Assembly: GCF_014218725.1 (NCBI RefSeq)
Contig: NZ_JABBJE010000005.1
Span: forward strand, 124,001 to 188,000
Origin: Brevundimonas huaxiensis
Lineage (GTDB): Bacteria > Pseudomonadota > Alphaproteobacteria > Caulobacterales > Caulobacteraceae
DNA: 64,000 nt
Reading direction: 5' to 3'
Shown one piece after another: positions 51,336 to 59,353 of the stretch; the first letter of the stretch is position 1, and every line of letters begins with the position of its first letter. The position numbers and the translations under genes were made by a program. Below the pieces are notes generated by a model that saw only the letters and a list, made by a program, of their open reading frames with translations, did no database searches and was not told where the DNA came from.

Positions 51336-53942
51336 ATGTCAAACTCGACTGTGAGCGGACGCCCGACGGCGTCCGCGAGGCGGCGTGCGCCTGTCCGGAT
51401 CGCCTTCGCCGCCGCGTTCGCCGCAGCGTCGGCGGGCCTGGCCCTGCCGACATCAGCCCGAACCCTGGTGCAGGACGGCGCGACGGTCGCGGCTGAAGCC
51501 GGATCCTCGACGGCGGCGCAGCCCCGGGGCCGACCCTATCGGACCGACGACATGCTGGCCGCCGAATCCTTCGGCAATGCGACCCTCGACCCCACGGGGC
51601 GATGGGCGATCTTCGAGCATCGTCCCGCCTATGAGTCTGCGACATCGTTCGCGTTCGGCCTTCGCAATCCCTGGACCGTCAGTCGTCTGGAGATCGTCGA
51701 TCTCACCGGGGATCGGCCGGCCGAGCGCCTCCTGGCGGCAAGCGAAGGCGACGGCCTCGTCCTCGGCCCCTGGTCGCCGTCCGGCCACAGGCTCCTGGTC
51801 TTCCGGCTGCGCGACCGCCGCTGGCAGGCCGGCGTCGTCGAGATGCCGGCGCGGACCGTCCGATGGTTCGCCCCGTCTCCGGAGTTGTCGACCTTCGGCC
51901 AGGCGGCGCAGTGGCGCTCGGACGACGAGCTCGTCCTGCTGGTCAGACCTGACGGGTCCCTCCCCCAATGGCTCGACAGCGGCGGACGCGGTGTGAGGGC
52001 TCTCCCAACCCGCTGGCGCGCGACGGAGGCCGGCGGGCCAGCGCAACGGACCACGCTCGGCAGCGGCGCCTTCGCTGCGGACATGCCCGACATGCCCGAA
52101 AACCAGGCGGTCCGCCTGGATGTGGCGACCGGCCGGTTCACGACCTTGGCGGCCGGCCGGTTCTACGACCTCGAACTTGCCCCGGACGGCGACCGCCTGG
52201 CCCTGGTCGAGACCGCCGCCGCCGCCCCCTTCGATCCCGCCGGACCCTTCGAGCCCCAGGCGATCGACCGCGAAAGGCGTCTGCGCCTTGTCGACCTGAG
52301 GACCGGCGACCTGTCCTCGCCCCTGGGCGAGGCGGACGTCGCGCCGAGCCTCCTCAGCTGGTCCCCTCGCTCGAACCGACTGCTGGTCTGGACGCGGGGT
52401 CCGGCCGGTTGGGCGGCAGGCGATCTCGTCGCCGTCGATCCGGCGACCGGCGCGGCGGAGCGATATGCGCGGGGCGACCTCCAGCCCTATGCCGGCGGCG
52501 GCGTCGCCGCCTTCAATGCGGTCTATGCGGACTGGCTCGGGGACCGTCCGATCCTCTTTGGACGATCGTCGACGGCGGCGCGCGACGACTGGCACCGGCT
52601 GGACCTCAACGGACCGGTCAACCTGACAGCGGCTCTGGCCCCACCCTCGTCCAGGATCGGCGCGATCGACGGCGAGCGCCTGCTCCTCCTCGCCGGCGGC
52701 CGGCCCTGGGCGGTGACCGCATCAGGCGAAGCCGCCTCTTTGACGGCGCCGCCGGGTTCCTTGAGCGGCTTCGATGGCGTGGGCTATCTGGAGTCGCAGC
52801 GGCGCCAACGGAACTCGCCGCCCCGCCAATCCTGGTTCGCGGCGCGGACCCCGGCCGGAGCCGTCCTGCGGCCCGGCCTCGATCCCGCGGTCGAGGTCGT
52901 CGAAGAAGACGCGCGGTTCGGAGTCTACGCGGGAGCCTTGGGCGTCATCACACGCTCGGTCGAGAACGGGGTGCAGCGCTTGCAGCTGGAGCAGCCAGGC
53001 CGTCCCTCACGAACCCTCGCGACGATCAACGACTACTTGGCGGAGGTCGATTTCCCTCCGCCCGAGCCGGTGCGTCACCTCGGCCCGGACGGTCGCGAGC
53101 GCACGAGCTGGCTCTACCGACCCCGCAGCTGGCGAGGCGAGAAAATCCCTCTCGTGGTCCTGTCCTATCCCGGCGGGCCCGCCGCGCCGCCGGCTGAGCC
53201 CGCCGCGCTCAACGCCTGGGCCAATCCCCAGCTCGTCGTCGGAGGGGGGTATGCGGTGCTGATCCCTGTCCTCGCCCTCGACCGGGATAAGGAGCCTGCG
53301 GAGGACTACGCGAGGGATGTCCTGACGGTGGTCGACGCCGCACTGGCGCAGTACCCGGTTCTGGATCCCGGCCGGGTCGCCCATTGGGGCCACAGTTTCG
53401 GCGGCTATGTGGGGTTGGTCGCGGCGACCCAGACGGATCGGTTCAAGGCCATCATCTCCGTGGCGGGCCTTTCGGATCTCGCAACCGCCTGGGGCGAATT
53501 CTCGCCCTCCAATCGTGACAATCCCGAGTTCGGCCTGTCGCTGCGCCAGCGCATCGGCTGGGCCGAGGAGAGCCAGGGGCGCATGCGCGCGCCGCCGTGG
53601 GCCGCGCCCGACCGCTATGTCCGTAACAGTCCCCTGTTCGCCGCGGACCGGATCACCGCGCCCGTGCTCCTTGTTCATGGAGACCGTGACCTCCTGCCCA
53701 GCACCCAGTCGGAGATCATGTTCTCGGCGCTGTGGCGACAGAACAAGGATGCCCGGCTTCTCACCTATTGGGGCGAAGGCCATCACCTCTGGAGTCCCGA
53801 CAACATCCGCGACCTCTACGCCCAGATCGTAATCTTCCTCGACCGGACGCTCGGCGCGGGTGAGGCGGGGCCGGCCGTCACGCCGCCGCCCCGATCGCCT
53901 CCCAGCGTCGAACCCAGCTCTCCGTCACCGCCGCCATCGTGA
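51336..53942 (+). CDS. Lasso peptide isopeptidase (S9 family)
   Basis: This serine peptidase of the prolyl-oligopeptidase fold would hydrolyse the isopeptide ring bond of the imported lasso peptide. The 868-residue protein has a signal peptide (to about residue 42), a beta-propeller and the S9 catalytic domain with GHSFGG (Ser687), HGDRD (Asp785) and GEGHHLW (His816/817). It is somewhat longer than typical AtxE-type enzymes (about 700) and ends in a Pro/Ser-rich tail that overlaps the convergent cyclase gene by 65 bases. It starts six bases past the receptor stop, so the two are cotranscribed. Confidence 0.85.
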   Translation: MSNSTVSGRPTASARRRAPVRIAFAAAFAAASAGLALPTSARTLVQDGATVAAEAGSSTAAQPRGRPYRTDDMLAAESFGNATLDPTGRWAIFEHRPAYESATSFAFGLRNPWTVSRLEIVDLTGDRPAERLLAASEGDGLVLGPWSPSGHRLLVFRLRDRRWQAGVVEMPARTVRWFAPSPELSTFGQAAQWRSDDELVLLVRPDGSLPQWLDSGGRGVRALPTRWRATEAGGPAQRTTLGSGAFAADMPDMPENQAVRLDVATGRFTTLAAGRFYDLELAPDGDRLALVETAAAAPFDPAGPFEPQAIDRERRLRLVDLRTGDLSSPLGEADVAPSLLSWSPRSNRLLVWTRGPAGWAAGDLVAVDPATGAAERYARGDLQPYAGGGVAAFNAVYADWLGDRPILFGRSSTAARDDWHRLDLNGPVNLTAALAPPSSRIGAIDGERLLLLAGGRPWAVTASGEAASLTAPPGSLSGFDGVGYLESQRRQRNSPPRQSWFAARTPAGAVLRPGLDPAVEVVEEDARFGVYAGALGVITRSVENGVQRLQLEQPGRPSRTLATINDYLAEVDFPPPEPVRHLGPDGRERTSWLYRPRSWRGEKIPLVVLSYPGGPAAPPAEPAALNAWANPQLVVGGGYAVLIPVLALDRDKEPAEDYARDVLTVVDAALAQYPVLDPGRVAHWGHSFGGYVGLVAATQTDRFKAIISVAGLSDLATAWGEFSPSNRDNPEFGLSLRQRIGWAEESQGRMRAPPWAAPDRYVRNSPLFAADRITAPVLLVHGDRDLLPSTQSEIMFSALWRQNKDARLLTYWGEGHHLWSPDNIRDLYAQIVIFLDRTLGAGEAGPAVTPPPRSPPSVEPSSPSPPPS

Positions 53943-55641
53943 AATCCGGCACGCTGCCCTTCCAGAGCAGGCGATCGACGTCGAGCAAGGCTTCGGTCCT
54001 GCCCCGGTCGATGATCCCGCGCGACGCCAGGCGACCGTCGAGCAAATGCGCGCGCAGGAAGGGGAGGCTGGCGGCGGCCTGGCGTCCAAAATAGGCGGTC
54101 ATCTCACCCTTGGACCGACGATGAAGGATCTCCGGCGGCAGGCGGTCAGCGAAAGCGGCGCGCGCCAGTCTCCGGTCGGCCTCACCGTCGTCGGTCAGCA
54201 TGGGCACGGACAGTCCCAGAGCCAGTTCGACGACGGGCTGGGCCAGCAGGGGATGGATCAGATCGGCGGCCTCGGTCCGTCGGCACTGGCTCTGGTAGGC
54301 CAGACCGGCGGCCACGGACTCGACCTGGAGGCGCTTGGCCGGCGGGACGGTCTCCAGATTGCGGAGCCAGGGGTGCAAGGCCTCATCGGCGTCAAACGGC
54401 CCGACGCTGTCCGGATTGAAGATCGACAAGGCCCGGGCCGACCGGTCCAGGGGCGCGCGGCGGGGCGTCGTCAAGGCGGTCTTCAGCAGGGCCCAGGTCG
54501 AGCGCCTTGTCCACCTCGCCAGCTTCGGCAGCGCGGGGCTGAACACGGCGCGAAGTCCGCGCTCTCGGAGCACATCGGTGAAGATCTCCGGCACGCCCAT
54601 CTGGAAGAAGACCCCGTCTCCGCCTTTTCCGGTCAACAGCCCGTCGACCCCGTGTTCCCGACAGGCCGAGGCGACGGCCGCGTCGAAGGCGTAGTCCCGG
54701 CCGTTCACGCCGGGCCTGGGTCCCTTGGCGGTGATCTGGAACCCGTCCTCCGTCATGGGCTGAACCGCTCTCTGAACGCAGTGCGGCTCGAACCCCAGGC
54801 GATCCCCGAGGGTGCGGACGAACCGGCGCTCGTCGCCCTCCGCGAACGGTCCGTACATGTTGAACCAGAGCCGGGGCCCGGCGCCGGCGGCCCTGAAGGC
54901 TCCCGCGACGATGGCTGAATCCAGGCCGCCGGACACCTCCACGCCGGGCCGGGCGACGGCCTGGGCGAACGCCGCGAGGCAGCCGTCGATCCGTTGACGC
55001 AGAAGCGACGCGCCTTCTCTGGGGTCCGAGGTGATAGAGCCGGTGAAGTCGACCGGACGCCAGACCGGTGTGACACGCCGGGCGTTGAGATCGGTCAGAT
55101 CGCCCGCTTCGGCGACGCGGATGCCCACGAGCGGACTGGCGGCGGTCGCATTGATCGGATCGCGCAGCAGGCCGCCGACCCGATCCCAGTCGATCTGGAT
55201 CGGGGGCGCCGCGAGCGCCATAAGCCAGTCGGACAGTTCCGAGGTGACGATCTGGACGCCTTCGCGCCGCCAGGCCACGCATTCGTGGGCCCCGCTCGGA
55301 TCCCTGAGGATCTGCCTCACCTGACCCCGCGGCGTTCTGAACAGGGCGACGTAGCGCCCCCAGTATCGCCGGACCAGCGCGCGGGCGCGATCGGCGTCTT
55401 CGCCGAGCGTGGGAATGGGGCGGCGATCGCCATCGAGCGCATCAAACAGATCGCCCAGCACGAGAAGATGATCTCCCGCCGGTCGATGGACCCTCGGCGG
55501 TCGGGGTCCGCGCACGCCGACCCAGGCCTGGTCCAGGGCCTGGACCGGGGCGAAGCCATGGGCCTGGGCCCTTGCGACGAGGGTCTCGGCCAGATCGAGG
55601 CGGCTCGTGTCCGTCCAGGCGAGATGCAGGAAATGCCCCAT
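53878..55641 (-). CDS. Lasso cyclase (asparagine synthetase B-like)
   Basis: The cyclase adenylates the ring acidic side chain and forms the bond to the N-terminal amine of the core. The 587-residue protein has an N-terminal glutaminase-like region (MGHFLHLAWTDTSRLDLAETL onward) and a synthetase domain with the PP-loop SGGLDS (237-242). ATG 55641 lies one base past the peptidase stop; a longer frame overlaps that gene. It is the last gene of the leftward precursor-B-C unit. Confidence 0.9.
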   Translation of the reverse strand: MGHFLHLAWTDTSRLDLAETLVARAQAHGFAPVQALDQAWVGVRGPRPPRVHRPAGDHLLVLGDLFDALDGDRRPIPTLGEDADRARALVRRYWGRYVALFRTPRGQVRQILRDPSGAHECVAWRREGVQIVTSELSDWLMALAAPPIQIDWDRVGGLLRDPINATAASPLVGIRVAEAGDLTDLNARRVTPVWRPVDFTGSITSDPREGASLLRQRIDGCLAAFAQAVARPGVEVSGGLDSAIVAGAFRAAGAGPRLWFNMYGPFAEGDERRFVRTLGDRLGFEPHCVQRAVQPMTEDGFQITAKGPRPGVNGRDYAFDAAVASACREHGVDGLLTGKGGDGVFFQMGVPEIFTDVLRERGLRAVFSPALPKLARWTRRSTWALLKTALTTPRRAPLDRSARALSIFNPDSVGPFDADEALHPWLRNLETVPPAKRLQVESVAAGLAYQSQCRRTEAADLIHPLLAQPVVELALGLSVPMLTDDGEADRRLARAAFADRLPPEILHRRSKGEMTAYFGRQAAASLPFLRAHLLDGRLASRGIIDRGRTEALLDVDRLLWKGSVPDFTMAAVTESWVRRWEAIGAAA

Positions 55642-55642
55642 C

Positions 55643-56389
55643 TCAGACCACCATGATCGGGGTGTAGACCCCGACCCGGTCCGGCTCGTCGTCAAGCACC
55701 GTATCGCCGACCTGAAGCCAGCAGTGCGCCGAGAACGGCCAGGTGCGCACCCCGAACACCCACTGCACCTCTCCGCCGGCGTCCCGGATGAGGGCGCGCA
55801 AAAGATGGGCCCGATACAGGCAGGCGCCCTGCCCCGGAGCCCAGGGCAAGAGACGAACGAAGGTCGAGGTCAGCCGGGCAAGCTCCGCGTCTGACACGGT
55901 CGCGGCCGAGGGCCGCCGACGGGCGGTCGCGAGAAGGTCGGCCAGGGACCGGGTCTCGAAATTCCGTCCCTCGCGCCACCAGGCCCACCAGAACCGGCCC
56001 GCCGCGAACACATCGGTTGCGGATGAGCCGGGCAGGCTCAGCGACCGTCTCGGCGCGGGCGGGGCTGCGGCCCGCTTCGGGCCTGGATCGCCCAGAAAGC
56101 CGGCTTGCCCGAGCTGGGCGATGACGTCTGCGGGCGCGACGATCCGGGCGCCGTCGACCTGGATGACGGCTCCCGCGCCCGGCAGGCAGCTATAGGCGTC
56201 GGTCCGCGCGTCAAGCACGATGACGTCCTCATCGACGACGGCGAAATGGAGATGTTCCGACAGGTGGGCGATGACGCCTTCCGAAACGGGGGAGGTCGAA
56301 TCTGTCGGATCGAGGGACGGGTTCAGCATCGGGACACGCGCGTGGCGGCAAGGGACGAGCGCCGGAACGACGATCGTCCCCCTGGCCAT
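55643..56389 (-). CDS. Fused RRE (PqqD-like)-lasso leader peptidase, B protein
   Basis: The protein recognises the precursor leader and cleaves it. The 248-residue chain has a PqqD-like recognition element (about 30-105, VSEGVIAHLSEHLHFAVVDED, CLPGAGAVIQV) and a transglutaminase-like peptidase domain with Cys190 (GQGACLYRA), His222 (FSAHCWLQ) and Asp233/234 (VLDDEPDRV). In some lasso loci these are two genes (B1 and B2); here they are fused. Its start overlaps the second precursor's stop as TGATG, coupling synthesis to the precursor. Confidence 0.9.
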   Translation of the reverse strand: MARGTIVVPALVPCRHARVPMLNPSLDPTDSTSPVSEGVIAHLSEHLHFAVVDEDVIVLDARTDAYSCLPGAGAVIQVDGARIVAPADVIAQLGQAGFLGDPGPKRAAAPPAPRRSLSLPGSSATDVFAAGRFWWAWWREGRNFETRSLADLLATARRRPSAATVSDAELARLTSTFVRLLPWAPGQGACLYRAHLLRALIRDAGGEVQWVFGVRTWPFSAHCWLQVGDTVLDDEPDRVGVYTPIMVV

Positions 56390-56508
56390 CAGGCCCCGCC
56401 GTCGTAGGGCATTTCTTCTTGCTCCAGCGGCGGGCCGATGAGCGCGCCTCTCGTGAGCCTGCTGACGGGACCAAGATCGATCAGTCGGATGCGGGTGATG
56501 CCAGTCAT
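56389..56508 (-). CDS. Lasso peptide precursor 2 (39 aa)
   Basis: The precursor has leader MTGITRIRLIDLGPVSRLTR and predicted core GALIGPPLEQEEMPYDGGA. The leader ends with Thr at -2, as required by lasso peptidases. Gly1 and Glu9 of the core fit a nine-residue ring, and Tyr15 is a candidate plug. AGGAGG lies five bases before the ATG. The stop overlaps the start of the B gene. Confidence 0.9.
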   Translation of the reverse strand: MTGITRIRLIDLGPVSRLTRGALIGPPLEQEEMPYDGGA

Positions 56509-56576
56509 GAGAGCCTCCTGGTTTGTGACGCCGCAGGATCGCGGCCCTTCATGGAGCCGCTCGCGGGCCTCGGGCC

Positions 56577-56600
56577 GCAATCTATATCTGTCGTGTATTT
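56577..56600 (-). promoter_or_regulatory. Conserved block upstream of precursor 2
   Basis: On the minus strand AAATACACGACAGATATAGA and the following TTGC lie 69 bases before the start. An exact copy is at 56921-56944. TATAGA may be a -10 element; no shared -35 was found. It is probably a promoter or operator duplicated with the gene. Confidence 0.6.
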
Positions 56601-56705
56601 GGGGTGGCGGCCTGGGCTTCGGCTCAGCGCCTCAGTCGCAAGAAAGCCGCCGCGACGGAGGTCGGGCGGCGGCGCCGCGTGGGGGCGGATATGGACGGAA
56701 GACGA

Positions 56706-56721
56706 GCGCCGCAAGCGGCGC
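56706..56721 (-). terminator. Short hairpin between the precursor genes
   Basis: GCGCCGC/GCGGCGC with a two-base loop lies 13 bases past the precursor 1 stop. No T-run follows. It may stabilise the precursor 1 mRNA end or reduce readthrough into precursor 2. Confidence 0.4.
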
Positions 56722-56733
56722 CCGTCCCTGCCG

Positions 56734-56853
56734 TCAGGCTACGCCGTCAAACGGCGTCTCTTCGATCTCCAGCGGCGGCCCGACGATCGCGCCCCGGGTG
56801 AGGGCGGTGACGGGTCCAAGGCCGATCAGTCGAATCTGAACGGTGCTGGTCAT
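56734..56853 (-). CDS. Lasso peptide precursor 1 (39 aa)
   Basis: The precursor has leader MTSTVQIRLIGLGPVTALTR and predicted core GAIVGPPLEIEETPFDGVA. Length, Thr at -2, Gly1, Glu9, the GPPLE block and an aromatic residue at 15 match precursor 2, so they are paralogues. GGAGG lies six bases before the ATG. It is too short to be found by length-based gene calling. Confidence 0.9.
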   Translation of the reverse strand: MTSTVQIRLIGLGPVTALTRGAIVGPPLEIEETPFDGVA

Positions 56854-56920
56854 AGTAGCCTCCATTCGCTTGTCGCCGCGGAATGCGGCAGGTCATGGAG
56901 CGCCCGGCCAGGGCAGGGCG

Positions 56921-56944
56921 GCAATCTATATCTGTCGTGTATTT
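56921..56944 (-). promoter_or_regulatory. Conserved block upstream of precursor 1
   Basis: This is the second exact copy of the 24-base block, 68 bases before precursor 1. It lies 14 bases past the stop of the XRE regulator gene. Flanking 5' untranslated sequence is also similar between the two copies. Confidence 0.6.
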
Positions 56945-56957
56945 CAACCGCAGCGGG

Positions 56958-57446
56958 TCAACCCTCCTCTTCCGGCGGCTTGCCCGCCAGACGGTCGCGG
57001 CCTGCGTCGAGCCAGGCCTCGGTCTCCTCGTTTTTCGTCCGGTTCTCGTCCTCGAGCCTGCGGAAGGTGGCGGTGAAGGCCTCGATGAGCGCCCGCGGAT
57101 CCAGGGTCATGAGGCGATCGCCCATGGCTCCGACGAACTCGCCCAAGGCGATGAGGAAGATCAGCATCAGCTTGCTGTCGGCCGTCTGACGCGCGAACTC
57201 CGTCGAGCCCAGCGACGGTCCGAGCAGCAGGGACCAGGGATCGCAGTTAGTCGCCAGGGCGAAGCGGTGGACGTAATCGAGGTTCACCCGGCCCGATCCC
57301 GCCTCGAAATATTCGTAGGTTCGAAGCGGCAGGTTCATCGCCGTCGCCACCTGCTGGGCCGTCATGTTCCGCGCGCGGCGCACCGCCCGCGCAGCCAGGC
57401 CGATCAGTCGTGCATCACTCAACTTTTCCGGTGGATCGGGCGGCAT
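56958..57446 (-). CDS. XRE-family helix-turn-helix regulator of the lasso locus
   Basis: The 162-residue protein has a lambda-repressor-type domain near residues 12-70 (LIGLAARAVRRARNMTAQQVATAM, LRTYEYFEAGSGRVNLDYVHRFA) and a helical C-terminal part. It is placed directly upstream of the precursor genes in the same direction and probably controls them. ATG 57446 is used; TTG or GTG starts eight codons earlier have better spacing to nothing recognisable. Confidence 0.8.
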   Translation of the reverse strand: MPPDPPEKLSDARLIGLAARAVRRARNMTAQQVATAMNLPLRTYEYFEAGSGRVNLDYVHRFALATNCDPWSLLLGPSLGSTEFARQTADSKLMLIFLIALGEFVGAMGDRLMTLDPRALIEAFTATFRRLEDENRTKNEETEAWLDAGRDRLAGKPPEEEG

Positions 57447-57691
57447 AGGCGTTCGACCTTTCTCCACCAAAGGTGCTGTGTTCGGTGAGTCCGATCAATG
57501 CAGGCGTGTGCGACTTTTTTGGATGATTTCGGAACCACGAGACCAACCCGCAAGAAAACGGCGGGGCCGATGCAATCCCATGGCGGCCTTCCCGACGAAG
57601 ATTTTCGCAGACGATTTCGCCCCTTTGGGGAACGATAGAGCGACGGACGATCAGGAGCCGGCGGGGGCGCCGGGAAGATCGGGATCGGGTC

Positions 57692-58399
57692 ATGGCGCGT
57701 AACCGCGACCCGTTCACCCAGGCGCTGACATCGCTGCGTGAACGGATTCATTCGGGAACCCTGGCCGGCGGCGCGCCGGTGATCGTACAGGACGAAGCCG
57801 CACGGCTGCGCCTGTCCACCACGCCGGTGCGGGAGGCCCTGGCGCGGCTCAGCGGAGAGGGTCTCGTCGAGCGCGCCGCCTCGGGCGGATACGTCACCCT
57901 GCGGCTCGACGCCGCCGCGGCGCGCGATCGCTATGTCATGCAGGCGCATTACGTGCGCATCGCCGTCGACGCCAATGTCCGGGCGCTCGGATCGTTGCGG
58001 CCACCCGCCCCGCCGTTCGAGGCGCACGCGCCGCCCATCGCCGTGGAGCGGCTGTTCGCCGCCATCATCTGCAGCGCGGGCAACCAAGTGCTCTGGGAGG
58101 CTTACCGGAAGGTCAGCAGCCAACTCGATCTCGTCAGGCGGATCGAGGCGGTCCTGTTTGACGATCTCGCCGTTGAGGCCACATCGCTTTATGCGGCCTA
58201 CGCCGACGCGGCTTCGCCCAGATTCGCCCTCGCCCTGGACCGCTACCACGAGCGCCGGATCAGCGCGGCCGGCGCCCTGGCCGCGCTGGTGGTCGGTGGC
58301 GTGCAGACCGGCCCGGTCGAGGCGGACGCGGACCACGTGCGCGGAGATCAACCGGCCTCGGCCACGAGCGCAGGGACACGCGCGCAACGCCGCTCATGA
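57692..58399 (+). CDS. GntR-family transcriptional regulator
   Basis: The 235-residue protein has a winged helix-turn-helix (VIVQDEAARLRLSTTPVREALARLSGEGLVERAASGG in parts, residues ~30-66) and a helical ligand-binding region like FCD. GntR proteins are regular members of lasso loci of this type. It is divergent from the XRE gene across a 245-base gap and convergent with a second GntR gene, overlapping it by 52 bases. Confidence 0.8.
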   Translation: MARNRDPFTQALTSLRERIHSGTLAGGAPVIVQDEAARLRLSTTPVREALARLSGEGLVERAASGGYVTLRLDAAAARDRYVMQAHYVRIAVDANVRALGSLRPPAPPFEAHAPPIAVERLFAAIICSAGNQVLWEAYRKVSSQLDLVRRIEAVLFDDLAVEATSLYAAYADAASPRFALALDRYHERRISAAGALAALVVGGVQTGPVEADADHVRGDQPASATSAGTRAQRRS

Positions 58400-58953
58400 T
58401 AGGCCTCGAGCAAGCCCAGAAGGTCAGGGATGCGTCCCTCGACGATCTTCGAGACCATCGTCCGGACCGTCGCTCCGTCGCTCGCGTCGAGGCGGCGCTC
58501 AACCGTGAGCACCGCCTTCAACCGATCAACGACGCGCCGGTGCGCCAGGATCAGGGCGGCGTTCGAGGACTGGGTGATGACGGCGTCGAAGAGAGTCTGC
58601 ACCCCGGCGAGCGGATCGACCGCGACGGCCGCCTTGCGCAGCGGCGTCAGCCCGCGCGGATAGAGGGTCAGGGCGGCGTTCAGATAGGCGAGCTGGAGCT
58701 CGAACAGATCGATAATCTCGGAGGGACCGAGAGCGGGATAGAAATAACCGCGGCCACGACGGCGCTCGATCAGGCCCTGGCCGGCCAGGCACGCCAGGGC
58801 TTCCCGCACGGGCGTGGCGCTGAGACCGACCTCGGCCGCCAGTTCCGTCACCACGATCGGCTCGCCCGGGACGAACCGGCCTGCGGCGGCAAATCGTTGT
58901 ACAGCACCCAGAGCGGCCCCATAAGGATCGCGCGGTTCCAAAGCCTGCATCAC
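58348..58953 (-). CDS. GntR-family transcriptional regulator, second copy
   Basis: The 201-residue protein has the same winged helix-turn-helix plan (VVTELAAEVGLSATPVREALACLAGQGLIERRRGRG in parts) and a C-terminal helical domain (LGLLEAYHERRCARV) resembling the end of the first GntR protein (DRYHERRISA). The two appear to be an inverted paralogous pair with overlapping 3' ends. It is the last gene that I assign to the lasso locus. Confidence 0.8.
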   Translation of the reverse strand: MMQALEPRDPYGAALGAVQRFAAAGRFVPGEPIVVTELAAEVGLSATPVREALACLAGQGLIERRRGRGYFYPALGPSEIIDLFELQLAYLNAALTLYPRGLTPLRKAAVAVDPLAGVQTLFDAVITQSSNAALILAHRRVVDRLKAVLTVERRLDASDGATVRTMVSKIVEGRIPDLLGLLEAYHERRCARVPALVAEAG

Positions 58954-59353
58954 GCCCTCAACACTGTCTTGGGCGGACCGGGAAACGGGGGGAGCCGGTC
59001 CGATTGCTCAGAATACTGCAAATATTTTTCGCACAATGCAAGGTTATATTTTATAGGCGACAAAGTTGCGGAGAGCCCGCAATTTTCTTGCGGTTGATAT
59101 CTGAAGATCTTCAAATCGGCCTATTTTTCCCTTCTCGATTACTCTCGGCGTGCTCGACTTGTGGTGTCCTCCAATTGCTAACAAACGGCTGACACACGTC
59201 CGCGCCTTGACGTGGCAAATCTTTTCGCTGGGCCAAGCGTCGCAATTCTTTTTCAAGGGCCGCCTGCCGCCGTCTTCCTCGTTCCGAGGCGCGCCTTGAC
59301 CGACAAGCCCGCCACCGTCTACCGAACTTGAACTGCAAGCACAGGATCAGCCT
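58954..59353. other. AT-richer gap between the lasso locus and the efflux operon
   Basis: This 400-base region lacks a gene. Its left half is the most AT-rich part of the window. It holds a hairpin TTGCGG/CCGCAA followed by TTTTC (59066-59087, a terminator-like form on the plus strand) and the palindrome GAAGATCTTC near 59103. It probably contains the second GntR promoter. Confidence 0.45.

Noticed and set aside
57581-57702. 40-codon frame before the first GntR gene as a third lasso precursor
   Set aside because: It lacks the leader pattern, Thr at -2 and the GPPLE-type core, and overlaps the GntR start.
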